DNA of 64,000 nt from RYN-133 sp963754285 (GCA_963754285.1 CAVWFN010000006.1:124001-188000); one strand, 5' to 3'; counted from the first letter of the stretch, positions 34,695 through 43,780 are shown. Notes: generated by a model not told the origin, from the letters alone. Made by a program: numbers and translations.

Positions 34695-35543
34695 ATGGAG
34701 CAGGTGCGCACGACACGGCTGCTGGTCGGTGGGCGGTCCATGGTGGAGTCCGCACGGTGGCATAACGATCGCTGGTGGTTTGCCGACTGGGGAACGGGTG
34801 AGGTGCTGGCAGCCGAACCGGACGGGCGTGTCACGGTGATCGCCGAGGGGCCACCGCCGGGCCGGATGGGGTGGTCCATCGATTGGTTGGCGGACGGCTC
34901 GTTGATCACCACCGGTCCAGAGGTCACCCGCTACGGCGCTGATCAAACCAGCACGATCTACTGCGAGCTCAGCTGCAACGAGATTGCGATCGATCGGCGC
35001 GGGCACATGTACGTCAACGGGTTCGACTTCGACTTCGTCGGTGGCGCGAAGCCCGAGCCGGGCTGGATCGAACTCGTCGACCCCGACGGCAGTCATCACC
35101 GGGTAGCCGACGACATCCAGTTCCCGAACGGCATGGTGATCACACCCGACGGGGGAACGCTCGTTGTAGCCGAGTCATTCGCCGGGCGCTTGACCGCCTT
35201 CGACATCCAGCCCGACGGCACACTCGACCACCGGCGAACCTGGGCGGAAGAGCTCGGGCCGGACGGCATCGCGATCGACGCCGAGGGCGGCATCTGGTCA
35301 CAGACCGCCGACACCTTCGCGCACAACGGCAACCCCGACGCACCGGCCGGCGCGGTCGTCCGAGTACTCGACGGCGGCAAGATCACCCACCGGATCGAGA
35401 CCGAACTTCCATGTTTCGCCTGCGCGGTCGGCGGGCCCGCCGGCGGCCAACTACTCCTGTTGTGCAACGAATTCGCCGGCGTCGACCAGATGATTGAGGT
35501 GCAAGCTCGACACTCCGCGCGCGTCTTCGTCGCCGACATCTAG
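34695..35543 (+). CDS. SMP-30/gluconolactonase-like protein
   Basis: 282 residues with the six-bladed SMP-30 propeller. Metal and active-site blocks: VESARWHNDRWWFADW (first Glu ligand), CNEIAIDRRGHMYVNGFDFD (Asn), FPNGMVITPDGGTLVVAES (Asn/Asp), PDGIAIDAEGGIW. The likely reaction is hydrolysis of a lactone or a related ester; substrate unknown. ATG with GGGGAG nine bases upstream. It is controlled by the divergent TetR gene. A related protein is encoded at 56323-57531. Confidence 0.88.
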   Translation: MEQVRTTRLLVGGRSMVESARWHNDRWWFADWGTGEVLAAEPDGRVTVIAEGPPPGRMGWSIDWLADGSLITTGPEVTRYGADQTSTIYCELSCNEIAIDRRGHMYVNGFDFDFVGGAKPEPGWIELVDPDGSHHRVADDIQFPNGMVITPDGGTLVVAESFAGRLTAFDIQPDGTLDHRRTWAEELGPDGIAIDAEGGIWSQTADTFAHNGNPDAPAGAVVRVLDGGKITHRIETELPCFACAVGGPAGGQLLLLCNEFAGVDQMIEVQARHSARVFVADI

Positions 35544-35704
35544 CTCGCCAGCACCACCCCGCCGACCCCGCCAGCCGCCAACGCCAACTCCTCGATCTCC
35601 AAAGGTGGCCGTCGCGCGGATCGGCGAATGCCGCGTCAACCAGGTTGCCCGGGGGCGGACGATGAACGTGCGCTACCTCTGGCGCCGTTCCCTAAGGAAG
35701 TGTC

Positions 35705-36199
35705 GTGGATACAGGCAAGCAGCTCGTGCGACGTCATTTCGAGGAATTGTGGAACCACCGCAATCTCGATCTTTGCGAGGAGCTGATGGCCGCGGCATTC
35801 GTAGAACATGCTCCCGCGCCCTTCGCCACCGGCAGTCCCGGTTCGGTGAACGGTCCTGATGCGATGCGAGCCACCTGCACCTGGCTACTCGACCAGTTTC
35901 CCGACCTGACGATGACGATCGAGATGATGATCTCCGACGACGATCTTGTCGCTGCCCTCGTCTGGGCCGAGGGAACGAACACGGGAAAGCTGAATGGCTT
36001 CCTCCCGCCGAGCGGCCGTCACTTCAAATACCGGCAGACGCATTGGTTCCGGGTGCGGGACGGACAGCTGTGCGAGCATTGGGCGACGCGCGACGACCTC
36101 GCCGCGATGCTCCAGTTGCGCGTCGTAACACCCCCTCGGCTCGGCGCGTTGACCCGACAGCTTCGAGGCAATATGAACTACCGGCTCCGACACGCGTAA
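35705..36199 (+). CDS. SnoaL-like polyketide cyclase / ester cyclase family protein
   Basis: 164 residues, GTG start with AAGGAAG upstream. The SnoaL fold is shown by VRRHFEELWNHRNLDLCEEL, FPDLTMTIEMMISDDDLVAA and the HFKYRQTHWFRVRDGQLCEH strand pair. The family includes polyketide cyclases, hydratases and many proteins of unknown role. A basic C-terminal tail of about 30 residues follows. No operon partner is certain. Confidence 0.8.
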   Translation: MDTGKQLVRRHFEELWNHRNLDLCEELMAAAFVEHAPAPFATGSPGSVNGPDAMRATCTWLLDQFPDLTMTIEMMISDDDLVAALVWAEGTNTGKLNGFLPPSGRHFKYRQTHWFRVRDGQLCEHWATRDDLAAMLQLRVVTPPRLGALTRQLRGNMNYRLRHA

Positions 36200-36303
36200 C
36201 CCTGTGGACGAAACGCGTCCGCATGAGAATCGGCACCCGGGACCGCGCCCTTACCCACGGGATCCTCGGTGCAGTCGGGACGCCCTGGATAAGGTGTGGC
36301 CGT

Positions 36304-37098
36304 ATGGCCGCGTTCCGTCCTCACCTGCCACAGGGGCCATGGGCTGTCGTGGGTGGGGCATCCGAGGGCCTTGGTGCCGCCTGGGTCGAGGCCCTGGCCC
36401 GGCGCGGGCTGCACGTCCTGGCCGTCGGTCGCCGTCCCGAGCCGCTTGAACAGATGGCGCAGCGCGTGGCCGCCAAGCATGAGGTCGAAGTGCGGACGCT
36501 GGCTGCCGATCTCGCCGAGCCTGGCTTCACCGACCGCCTCGCGGCGGCCGGTAGCGGGCTGGAGATAGGCACCGCGGTCTATAACGCGGCCTTTTCGTTC
36601 ACCGGCTTTCTGCTGGACCACCCCCCGCAGCACGCCCAGCGGCTGGTCGATGTCAACGTTCGCGGCCCGCTGGCCCTGATCCACCAGCTCGTGCCGGCGA
36701 TGATCGAGCGCCGCCGCGGCACGCTCGTCCTGATGTCCTCATTGGCCGGCAACCAAGGCGCTCCGGGCCTTGCCGCTTACGCCGCCAGCAAGGCTTTTGC
36801 CACGTCCCTGGCCGAGAGCTTGCATGCCGAATTGCGCTCGGCCGGCGTCGATGTCCTGGCATGTGTGGCCGGGGCTGTGCGCACGCCGGGCTACGCCTCG
36901 ACCGTCGGGCGCGATGCGCCAGGCACCCTCGATCCCGATCAGGTGGTCGAGGCCGCTCTCGGCGGGCTAGGCCGTACGGCGCTGGTGACCCCGGGAGGCG
37001 TGAACAAGTTCGCCGCGGTCGTCATGCGCCGTCTGCTGCCGCGCGCCACCGCCACCGCGATCATGGGTCGCGCGGCCAAGGGTTTTGACACGCCGTGA
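36304..37098 (+). CDS. Short-chain dehydrogenase/reductase
   Basis: 264 residues. Rossmann glycine motif in VVGGASEGLG, NAA block (VYNAAFS), catalytic Ser in LMSSLAG, and YxxxK in YAASKAFA. ATG start at 36304. The tail resembles the KR/DHRS-like SDR family that acts on lipids. Its stop overlaps the start of the sterol-reductase-like gene (GTGA), so the two probably act on the same hydrophobic substrate. Confidence 0.88.
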   Translation: MAAFRPHLPQGPWAVVGGASEGLGAAWVEALARRGLHVLAVGRRPEPLEQMAQRVAAKHEVEVRTLAADLAEPGFTDRLAAAGSGLEIGTAVYNAAFSFTGFLLDHPPQHAQRLVDVNVRGPLALIHQLVPAMIERRRGTLVLMSSLAGNQGAPGLAAYAASKAFATSLAESLHAELRSAGVDVLACVAGAVRTPGYASTVGRDAPGTLDPDQVVEAALGGLGRTALVTPGGVNKFAAVVMRRLLPRATATAIMGRAAKGFDTP

Positions 37099-38165
37099 TC
37101 CTCGGCTTCTTCCTGCCGTGGCTCGCCTTCGGGGCCGTGCTCGCCCTGCACCTCGCGCTCCCCGCGCGCTGGGTCGACGGCTACGTGCGCGACGAGCGCG
37201 ACCGACCGCTGCGCTACCGGCTCAACGGTCTTTTGGTTCTCGTGGCCGCCGTCGGGATCGCCGTGGTGCTCGTGGCCGTGCATGCGGCGCCGGCCGACGA
37301 GCTGTGGCGTCACCGCTGGGCCGAGTTCGTCGGCGCCAGCGTCGTCGGCGTGCTGTTCACCGCAGCCCTCGTGCTGCCCGCCCCGCCGACCGGCAAGCCG
37401 TTGCTCGCGGACCTGTACCTCGGCCGCCGCGAGAACCCGCGCTGGCGCGGCGGCACGGTCGACGCGAAAATGTGGCTCTACCTTGCGGGCGCGGTGCTGC
37501 TGGAGCTCAATGTCTTGTCGTTCGCCGCGCACCAGCGGCTCGCGACCGGCCACCTCAGCGCTGCCGTCGCGCTCTCGACGGGGTTGCTGACCTACTTCGT
37601 CGTGGACTACCTCACCTTCGAACGCGTCCACCTCTACACCTACGACCTGTTCGCCGAACGCGTGGGCTTCAAACTCAGCTGGGGCTGTCTGGCCTTTTAC
37701 CCGTACTTCTACTGCGTGGGCCTCTGGGCGCGCGCTGACAAGCCCGACCCGCACGCGCCGGCCTGGCTGCTCGTCCTCGCCGGCGTCGTCTTCGCCGCCG
37801 GTTGGACACTCGCGCGCGGGGCGAACATGCAGAAGTACATCTTCAAACGCGATCCGACGGCCCGCGCCTTCGGCCTATTCGAGCCGGCCGCGATCGGTGA
37901 CGGTGCGCGCACGCTGCTTTGCGGCGGCTTCTGGCGCGTCGCGCGCCACATCAACTACCTCGGCGAGATCCTCATGGCCGTCGGCATCACACTCGCCCTC
38001 GGCGCGCCCGGCGACCCCGTGCCCTGGCTCTACCCCCTCTACTACATCGTCCTGCTAGTGCCGCGCCAGATCGACGACGATCGCCGCTGTGCCGAAAAGT
38101 ACGGCACGCTCTGGAACGAATACCGCGCTCGAGTGCGCTGGCGGATCATCCCTGGGATCTACTGA
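37095..38165 (+). CDS. ERG4/ERG24-family sterol reductase-like membrane protein
   Basis: 356 residues with about eight to nine membrane segments. The C-terminal signature ARHINYLGEILMA, LLVPRQIDDDRRCAEKYG and WRIIPGIY is that of sterol C14/C24 reductases (ERG24, ERG4, DHCR7). NADPH and substrate sites in this family lie in that C-terminal half. GTG start overlaps the SDR stop. Sterol reductases are rare in actinomycetes, so the substrate may be an imported sterol, a hopanoid-like lipid or another isoprenoid. Confidence 0.88.
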   Translation: MILGFFLPWLAFGAVLALHLALPARWVDGYVRDERDRPLRYRLNGLLVLVAAVGIAVVLVAVHAAPADELWRHRWAEFVGASVVGVLFTAALVLPAPPTGKPLLADLYLGRRENPRWRGGTVDAKMWLYLAGAVLLELNVLSFAAHQRLATGHLSAAVALSTGLLTYFVVDYLTFERVHLYTYDLFAERVGFKLSWGCLAFYPYFYCVGLWARADKPDPHAPAWLLVLAGVVFAAGWTLARGANMQKYIFKRDPTARAFGLFEPAAIGDGARTLLCGGFWRVARHINYLGEILMAVGITLALGAPGDPVPWLYPLYYIVLLVPRQIDDDRRCAEKYGTLWNEYRARVRWRIIPGIY

Positions 38166-38823
38166 TCGGCAAGCGCTTGCCATGGCGGGCGGACGACTCG
38201 TCTGCTACCGCCACCAGTCGCGATCCGCGCCTCGAGAGGCACGTCCATTGAGCGCGAACGCTGCGCGCATATGGATCTGCGCGTACCTAATCGAGCAACC
38301 GGATCGGCCGAATGAGGCGCGTCGGTCATCCTTCCGTTCGGGATCAACATGCGTTGCGACGACCACCAGCACGCCACCGGAAACAGCAGGACGGCCAGCA
38401 CATCCGCGATGTAACTCGCCAGCCCGGCTTACCGACCCGGTGTACTTCGACGGAGCTCTCGATACATTCGCCGTGTTCTGCCGACGTATACCGCGACGCA
38501 TCCACCGTCGCAGGAGAGCACGTATTCGTCATCGCCGTCCTACGAGGGCGGCCGAGACCACAGCTGGAGCTGGCGTGCGAACCGACCGGCGGGACGGTCA
38601 GCCACGACCGCCGGCCCGCTCCCATCGCGCCGATCGCGATGCCAGCGGACACGTTGTGGCGCCTCGCCGCCAGCGACATCGGACCCGCACAGGTCCGCAG
38701 AATGGCTCGTGTTCAGGGATATCGCGACCTCGCCGAACCTGCGCTACACATCGTGGCGTCGCGCTAGGCCGATCGGCGCTCGAAGGCGGACTCGTTGTCA
38801 GCGTGCCAGCGCATAGTGCAGGC
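38166..38823. other. Gap with a possible decayed gene
   Basis: In the plus frame ending at 38767 the last 90 codons read like a real C-terminus (GEHVFVIAVLRGRPRPQLEL and DTLWRLAASDIGPAQVRR, then LAEPALHIVASR), but no start or intact upstream part is found. I take it as a remnant of a small actinobacterial protein. The rest (38166-38480) shows nothing. Confidence 0.35.
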
Positions 38824-39273
38824 ATGACCAGCCCGCTTCCGCTCGCGAACCTGATTACTCTCGGCGCCCGCGACTTCCAGGCTCTTCGCGACTTCTACCA
38901 CCGGGTCGGTTGGCCGCAAGTGATGGACGACGGCCAGTACGTGGTCTACGAACTGCGGGGCATCGTGCTCGCCCTGTTTCCGCTCGCCAAGCTCGCGCGC
39001 GACGGGAACACCCAACCCGAGCCGGAGCCGAGTAGCGACGGGATCCGCTTCACCATTGGCATCCAGGTCGACAGTGCCGAGGAGGTCGACCGGCTCACCG
39101 AACACATGCGCGCGGCCGGTGCTCGGGTGACGAAGGAACCCGTCGACGCGGAGTTCTTCACCGGACGTTCGGCCTATCTGTGCGACCCGGAGGGCAACTA
39201 CTTCGAGATCGTGTGGGCCGACATGCCCAATAACCCTGTCGTCATCGCGGCTCGCCGAGCCGCCGGCCTGTAA
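38824..39273 (+). CDS. VOC-family (glyoxalase/bleomycin resistance) protein
   Basis: 149 residues. Two beta-alpha-beta-beta-beta modules: LITLGARDFQALRDFYHRVG and, at the end, SAYLCDPEGNYFEIVWA. The usual metal ligands (His/Glu at strand starts) are only partly present: the terminal Glu in YFEIVW is kept. ATG start with a weak ribosome site. Function cannot be assigned; the family includes lyases, dioxygenases and resistance proteins. Confidence 0.85.
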   Translation: MTSPLPLANLITLGARDFQALRDFYHRVGWPQVMDDGQYVVYELRGIVLALFPLAKLARDGNTQPEPEPSSDGIRFTIGIQVDSAEEVDRLTEHMRAAGARVTKEPVDAEFFTGRSAYLCDPEGNYFEIVWADMPNNPVVIAARRAAGL

Positions 39274-39392
39274 CCGCACGCGGAACCCCGCCCGAGGCAC
39301 ACGCGGCAGGCGCGTCACGGCGTCGCGTCACCCGGCGGGTTCAGCAGCACAGCCACATCTCGGTGCGGGTTCAGGCGGTCAGTGCAACGGGA

Positions 39393-39557
39393 CTATTGCC
39401 GCAGGAAGGTCGCATAGATTAAGGCGGCGAGCGCGACTATGCCGACGTTGATGCCGAGCCGCAGCCAGAGACGATCGCGCAGGAAGAGGACGTCGACGAC
39501 GACGATGACTGCAACCATCGCTACGACCAGAAGCACGATCCCCGCGGCCCGGCTCAT
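39393..39557 (-). CDS. Small two-helix membrane protein (54 residues)
   Basis: ATG at 39557, TAG at 39393. The sequence has a first helix (AAGIVLLVVAMVAVIVVVDV), a charged turn FLRDRLWLR and a second helix (LGINVGIVALAALIYATFL) ending in RQ. This layout is common in short actinobacterial membrane proteins. Together with the YccF gene it forms a minus-strand pair 107 bases apart. Easy to miss because of its size. Confidence 0.7.
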   Translation of the reverse strand: MSRAAGIVLLVVAMVAVIVVVDVLFLRDRLWLRLGINVGIVALAALIYATFLRQ

Positions 39558-39663
39558 CGCTTAGATCTAACGCTTCGCACCGACATGAGCAATCCCGGAG
39601 GGGTGCACCGATCTACCTCGTACGCGTAGAGGCTCTGACGGCGGCCGCCGTTGGCGTTAGCCG

Positions 39664-40035
39664 TCAGATGCGTACGATCTCGCGCCCCAGCGGCGTGAGT
39701 GAGATCGGCACCATCTTGAAGTTGGCCACACCCAGGGGGATCCCAATGACCGTGATGCAGAGCAGGATCCCGGTGGCTATGTGCCCGAGGGCGAGCCAAA
39801 TGCCGGCGAAGATCAGCCAGACTAGATTGCCGATGGCACTGGCGATGCCGGCGTCGTTGCGACGTATGACGGTCCGGCCAAAAGGCCACAGGGCGTATCC
39901 AGCAATACGAAACGACGCGATTCCGAATGGGATTGTGATGATGAGGACGCACGCAAGGATCCCGAACAGCATGTAGGCGATGGCCATCCATAGCCCGGAC
40001 AGCAAGAGCCACACGATGTTCAGGATCGTCTTCAC
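39664..40035 (-). CDS. yccF: YccF-family inner-membrane protein
   Basis: 123 residues from the GTG at 40035, which gives the family opening KTILNIVWLLLSGLWMA. Two copies of a hydrophobic hairpin and the motifs FGIASFRIAGYALWPFGRTV and IGIPLGVANFKMVPISLTPLG (YccF/DUF307) are present. An upstream extension in the same frame lacks family similarity. Function unknown; in other bacteria YccF sits in the cytoplasmic membrane. Confidence 0.88.
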   Translation of the reverse strand: MKTILNIVWLLLSGLWMAIAYMLFGILACVLIITIPFGIASFRIAGYALWPFGRTVIRRNDAGIASAIGNLVWLIFAGIWLALGHIATGILLCITVIGIPLGVANFKMVPISLTPLGREIVRI

Positions 40036-40703
40036 GGGCGAAACGTACCGGCTGGCGATACCGGCCGATCCTCGGATGGTCGGCAACCTCGTGTGGCCGA
40101 TGTCCAAGGCGAGTTCGACATGCAAGGGAACGGCCCGGCGTTTGTGCGAGATCGACAGTCAATGTGCCGGCTGAGCGCGCGCCCCGATGATGCGTCAGCA
40201 CAGCCCACCGAGATCGATTCATACGTGCAGATCGCGCCGGCTTCGACATGCGCGCAGACGGCTATCGCGCGCTGTCGGCGGCGGATCCGGGCGGGCCGCT
40301 GCCGGGGCGTCGCGCGCGACGGATACCCAAGCCGTGCCGGCGCCCCCATCCTCCCATCCAGATCGAATGCAGGATGGAGTCGCTTGCGCGGCACCGCGAA
40401 GAACAGCGCCCACACCGGATCCTGCGAGGCGAACACCGCGGTCTGATCGCCGTAGGCAGGCGTATCGCGGCTGCGCCGCTCGTCACGCAATTCCACTAGA
40501 CCACGCCGTTGACTGCCATGAAAGACGACCGGCTGACTCCGCGCGAGCCGGCGCAGATACGGCACCAACGGTCGCGGAGTCGGACCAACCGCGGGATCGA
40601 TGAACGCCGCCGGCCAACCCGACGGCACCCCGGCAAGGTCAGCCACCCCCGGTAAGCCGAGCACAGGCAACATGGCCCGGGCCACCGCGTCGTGAAGACC
40701 CAT
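40032..40703 (-). CDS. Uncharacterised protein, N-terminal half convincing, C-terminus probably scrambled
   Basis: From an ATG at 40703 the first 115 residues look real: RPLVPYLRRLARSQPVVFHG, RRGLVELRDERRSRDTPAYG and QTAVFASQDPVWALFFAV, a block I know from actinobacterial proteins of unknown function (HG...RRS...AVFA, reminiscent of an ADP-ribosyltransferase-like fold). After about residue 118 the sequence becomes Arg/Pro-rich and unlike a natural C-terminus, suggesting a frameshift near 40350. It overlaps the YccF start. Could be a pseudogene. Confidence 0.45.
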   Translation of the reverse strand: MGLHDAVARAMLPVLGLPGVADLAGVPSGWPAAFIDPAVGPTPRPLVPYLRRLARSQPVVFHGSQRRGLVELRDERRSRDTPAYGDQTAVFASQDPVWALFFAVPRKRLHPAFDLDGRMGAPARLGYPSRATPRQRPARIRRRQRAIAVCAHVEAGAICTYESISVGCADASSGRALSRHIDCRSRTNAGPFPCMSNSPWTSATRGCRPSEDRPVSPAGTFRP

Positions 40704-40857
40704 ACCTGCGGACGCTATCGGCTGAGGGCTGACGGGACGCAGACCGGAATGGGCATCAAGCCGGACGCGGCCACCAAAAGGCGGTATCTCCTGCTCGATC
40801 AGAGCGCAGCGGGTCGAGCGCCGGCCGTCAAGACCGCGCGGCGGGAACGGTAAGACA

Positions 40858-41109
40858 TCAACGACCGATCGGCCAGCGAGGACAAGACCGACGCCGCACT
40901 TGCGAATGACCCGATCGACAGCACCGAACAAGCTGATCAATCGAGCCAATCGACAGCACAGACCCAACCGAGCCAATCGACAAGATCGAGCCGCGAGAGC
41001 CGATGCTCAGGATGGAGCCTTGTGAACGATACGACCACAGCGATCCGCGCGATGCCACGAGAACATCATGTCGTAGGGCGGACGCGCGGGCGACGCGCTC
41101 AGAGGACAC
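40858..41109 (-). CDS. Low-complexity Gly-Ser-Ile/Val-Leu-Ser repeat protein
   Basis: Up to 83 residues. The middle is a short-period repeat (GSLWSYRSQGSILSIGSRGS then ILSIGSVGSVLSIGS), of a kind found in actinobacterial proteins with tens of SxGSxLS units. Here only about five units remain, and the frame then turns into Arg/Cys-rich sequence, so the array was probably cut by a frameshift near 40930. Each unit could form one turn of a beta-solenoid. Function unknown. Confidence 0.45.
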   Translation of the reverse strand: MSSERVARASALRHDVLVASRGSLWSYRSQGSILSIGSRGSILSIGSVGSVLSIGSIDQLVRCCRSGHSQVRRRSCPRWPIGR

Positions 41110-41369
41110 GGGGCAGCAACACTCCTATCGGTCGCGCTGCGCCGCGCAGCGCTCCCAACCCAACGCTTCTATCGCCAGTTCCGCGCGCGGCTCGCTCCGG
41201 GTGGGCGGATAGTCGACTCGCTAGTGGAGATCGTGGTGAGCTGCCATTGTCTGCTCGCGGCACCTCCCGCGTACGAGCACGCAATCGCTAGCACGCCGGC
41301 TGAATTCACGAACGTAACCATCGCTTACGGCCCACTACGACAGCGCATCGAGCCGAAGTTCTCCTTGGC

Positions 41370-41720
41370 CTACCGGCCGAGCTCGTCCAGCCGTGCGTCG
41401 ATGAGCTTGTTCACGAGCGCCACCGGCAGCGGCTGGTCGACTGCAAAGTGCAGGGACCCTTTGGTGCTCTCGTATTCCACCAAGTCGGTCGCGAGTGTCT
41501 GCAGAACCGAACCGCTGTGCGGCAGGTAGCTCAGATGGTTCTTGAATGCGGCGAACCCGGCGACGGTCTTGCCGTGGACCTTGAACGCAGGCATGCCGTA
41601 GGAAATGCACTCGTCCGCGTCAGGCAGCGCAGCCAGGATGCTTCGACGCAATTGCTCTAGGGTGCTGCGCTTCGGCTCGTCCAAGCCCGCCAAGTAGCGG
41701 TCGACATCACTCGTCGCCAC
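41370..41720 (-). CDS. DUF1801 (YdhG-like) protein
   Basis: 116 residues. Typical DUF1801 features: DVDRYLAGLDEPKRSTLEQL, DADECISYGMPAFKVHGKTV, FAAFKNHLSYLPHSGSVL and a C-terminal pair of helices. ATG at 41720. The fold is a small alpha/beta domain of unknown function, sometimes linked to iron or stress. The neighbour is tRNA-Val. Confidence 0.88.
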   Translation of the reverse strand: MATSDVDRYLAGLDEPKRSTLEQLRRSILAALPDADECISYGMPAFKVHGKTVAGFAAFKNHLSYLPHSGSVLQTLATDLVEYESTKGSLHFAVDQPLPVALVNKLIDARLDELGR

Positions 41721-41787
41721 GAATCCAGTCTGCCACCAAGCCTGATCTTGAAACGGCGAAGGCCCGGAATCCGGGGCCTGTGAAGGG

Positions 41788-41859
41788 TGGGCGATACTGG
41801 GATCGAACCAGTGACCCCTGCCGTGTGAAGGCAGTGCTCTCCCGCTGAGCTAATCGCCC
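41788..41859 (-). tRNA. tRNA-Val(CAC)
   Basis: A complete cloverleaf of 72 bases on the minus strand: acceptor GGGCGAT/ATCGCCC with discriminator A, D-arm GCTC-AGCGGGA-GAGC, anticodon stem CTGCC/GGCAG with loop TTCACAC (anticodon CAC), T-arm ACTGG-TTCGATC-CCAGT. CCA is not encoded. A GC-rich hairpin (AGGCCCCGGATTCCGGGCCT) follows it at 41761-41780 and may be its terminator. Confidence 0.96.
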
Positions 41860-41949
41860 GGGACGGGGCGACCCGCCGCGGCCTTGCCAGATTACACGCA
41901 GCACCCACCGGCTTCCGCGCGCTGGCCGATCGGCGCAAGACTCGCAGGT

Positions 41950-42861
41950 ATGCCCGAACCGCAGCCAGTCCTGACCCCGCTCACGCAGTCCGCGATCTTC
42001 CTCGTCGTCACCGTCCGCGCAGGTGGTGAGAAGCAGGCGCGAGCGCTGCTCGCGGACGTCCCGGGCATCGGACGCTCGGTCGGGTTCCGCGAGCCGGACG
42101 GCGAACTCAAGGCCGTCGTCGGCATCGGTGCCGAGCTGTGGGACCGCGTCATCGACGGGCCGCGGCCGCCGGCGCTGCACGCGTTTCGCGAACTGCGCGG
42201 ACCGAAACACCACGCGCCGAGCACGCCCGGCGACCTGCTGTTCCACATCCGCGCACGCAGGATGGACCTGTGCTTCGAGTTCGCTGCGCAGGTCATGCGC
42301 CGACTGGACGGAGCCGCCGACGTTGTCGACGAGGTGCACGGGTTCAAGTACTTCGACGAGCGCGATCTGCTCGGCTTCGTCGACGGCACCGAGAATCCGA
42401 CGGGCACCTCCGCGGCCGACGCCGCGATCATCGGTGACGGTGAATTCGCCGGCGGCAGTTACGTGATCATCCAGAAGTACCTGCACGACCTGGACGCGTG
42501 GAACTCGCTCACCGTCGAGGACCAGGAGCGAGCCATCGGACGATCGAAGCTCGACGACATGGAACAACCCGACGACGTCAAAGCAGCCGACGCCCACATC
42601 GCGCTCAACGTGATCGAGGACGACGACGGCAACGAACTCAAGATCGTCCGCGACAACATGCCGTTCGGACGCCTCGGCGACAAGGAATTCGGCACGTACT
42701 TCATCGGCTACGCCGCCGACCCGGCGATCATCGAACGGATGCTGCACAACATGTTCCTCGGCGACCCGCCCGGCACGACCGACCGCATCCTCGACTTCTC
42801 GACGGCACACACAGGTTGCCTGTTCTTCGTCCCGTCCCAAGACTGGCTCGACGCGCTGTAG
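41950..42861 (+). CDS. Dye-decolourising (DyP-type) haem peroxidase
   Basis: 303 residues. Signature GFVDGTENPTG with catalytic Asp145, proximal haem ligand His216 (KAADAHIALN) and distal Arg in IVRDNMPFG. Length and motifs fit the short YfeX-like/class P (B) group, which lacks a Tat signal, so it is cytosolic or loaded into an encapsulin. Whether a C-terminal encapsulin-targeting peptide exists is unclear; the end (SQDWLDAL) does not show a typical one. ATG start at 41950. Confidence 0.92.
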   Translation: MPEPQPVLTPLTQSAIFLVVTVRAGGEKQARALLADVPGIGRSVGFREPDGELKAVVGIGAELWDRVIDGPRPPALHAFRELRGPKHHAPSTPGDLLFHIRARRMDLCFEFAAQVMRRLDGAADVVDEVHGFKYFDERDLLGFVDGTENPTGTSAADAAIIGDGEFAGGSYVIIQKYLHDLDAWNSLTVEDQERAIGRSKLDDMEQPDDVKAADAHIALNVIEDDDGNELKIVRDNMPFGRLGDKEFGTYFIGYAADPAIIERMLHNMFLGDPPGTTDRILDFSTAHTGCLFFVPSQDWLDAL

Positions 42862-42867
42862 CGCGTT

Positions 42868-43203
42868 CTAGCGGGTGTAGTACCACCACGCCGCCGCGAC
42901 CAGCGCAGCGAGCAGCACTACGCCGGCAAGCCCGATCAGCACCTGTACCGGGCGCGAGCGCGTGGCGACCCAGTGCGTCCACGCCGCCACCTTCGCCCGC
43001 GCGAACCGCAGCAACCGGGCCGCCCACGCGTACTCGGTCGCGAGAATCCCCAGCCCGGCGAAGATCAGAAACCACCCCGGTCCGGGCAGTGGCAACAGCA
43101 CGATCCCGATGACGACGACCGCGATGCCGACGACAGTCGCGCCGATGCGCCAGAGGATGCGTCCGCTGGGCGTCGAGCGCACCCGCCCGCGCAACGACGT
43201 CAC
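42868..43203 (-). CDS. PGPGW-motif membrane protein (TIGR02611-like)
   Basis: 111 residues from the GTG at 43203. Two hydrophobic parts: ILWRIGATVVGIAVVVIGIV and a C-terminal segment (VQVLIGLAGVVLLAALVAAA), with LPLPGPGWFLIFAGLGILAT in between, the hallmark PGPGW motif. These small actinobacterial membrane proteins have no known function. It is convergent with the peroxidase gene (6-base gap). Confidence 0.85.
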   Translation of the reverse strand: MTSLRGRVRSTPSGRILWRIGATVVGIAVVVIGIVLLPLPGPGWFLIFAGLGILATEYAWAARLLRFARAKVAAWTHWVATRSRPVQVLIGLAGVVLLAALVAAAWWYYTR

Positions 43204-43238
43204 GACGCAACCGTACGGAGCGCAGCTGTGCGCAACTC

Positions 43239-43694
43239 TCAGCTGAGCGGGTCGCCGGCCAGGCCCTCGCGGCACGAAAGCAGGTAACGGCGCAGGTCGC
43301 TCGCCTGCCGCGCAGTCAGCGGGCTGAGCATCTGCTTCTCGAGGGCGGCGACCTTCGGGCGGTACCGGTCGAGCAGACGGCGTCCGCGCGCCGTGAGCGA
43401 GAGCACCAGCCGGCGCCGATCGCCGGGGTCGCGACGCCGGGCGATCACGCCTTGGCTCTCCAGCGACGCCACCAGGTCGGCCATCGACTGCGCCGTGACG
43501 AACGAGTTGCGGGCCAGCTGCGCCGACGTGAGATCGGGTTCGCGCTCGAGCACCGTCAGCGCCGTGTACTGCGAGGTGGTCACCCCCGCCGGCCGCAACA
43601 ACTCGTCGAGTTGCGCACGCAGTGCGAGTTCGACCTGCTTGACCAGATACAGCACAGTCGCAGGTGGACTATCGGTGCTATTGCGGCCCGCCAC
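43239..43694 (-). CDS. MarR-family regulator
   Basis: 151 residues from the GTG at 43694 (a TTG one codon earlier is possible). Winged helix: VTTSQYTALTVLEREPDLTS, SFVTAQSMADLVASLESQGV and wing RRRDPGDRRRLVLSLTARG. Dimer helices at both ends. It reads toward the PGPGW gene and is divergent from a VOC-family gene, whose promoter it may control. Confidence 0.9.
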   Translation of the reverse strand: MAGRNSTDSPPATVLYLVKQVELALRAQLDELLRPAGVTTSQYTALTVLEREPDLTSAQLARNSFVTAQSMADLVASLESQGVIARRRDPGDRRRLVLSLTARGRRLLDRYRPKVAALEKQMLSPLTARQASDLRRYLLSCREGLAGDPLS

Positions 43695-43780
43695 CAAATC
43701 AGTGTGCGGGTACGCAAATCGATACTCAAGACGCGAAAGTCATCAGGGCACCGAAGAGTCGGAACTGGCAGGATCCGCCC

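Noticed and set aside
38089..38823. Extended N-terminus for the VOC protein at 38824
   Set aside because: The open frame reads antisense-like low-complexity sequence; the VOC domain starts at the ATG at 38824.
41761..41780. Second tRNA next to tRNA-Val
   Set aside because: It is a simple GC hairpin without D or anticodon arms, more likely a terminator.
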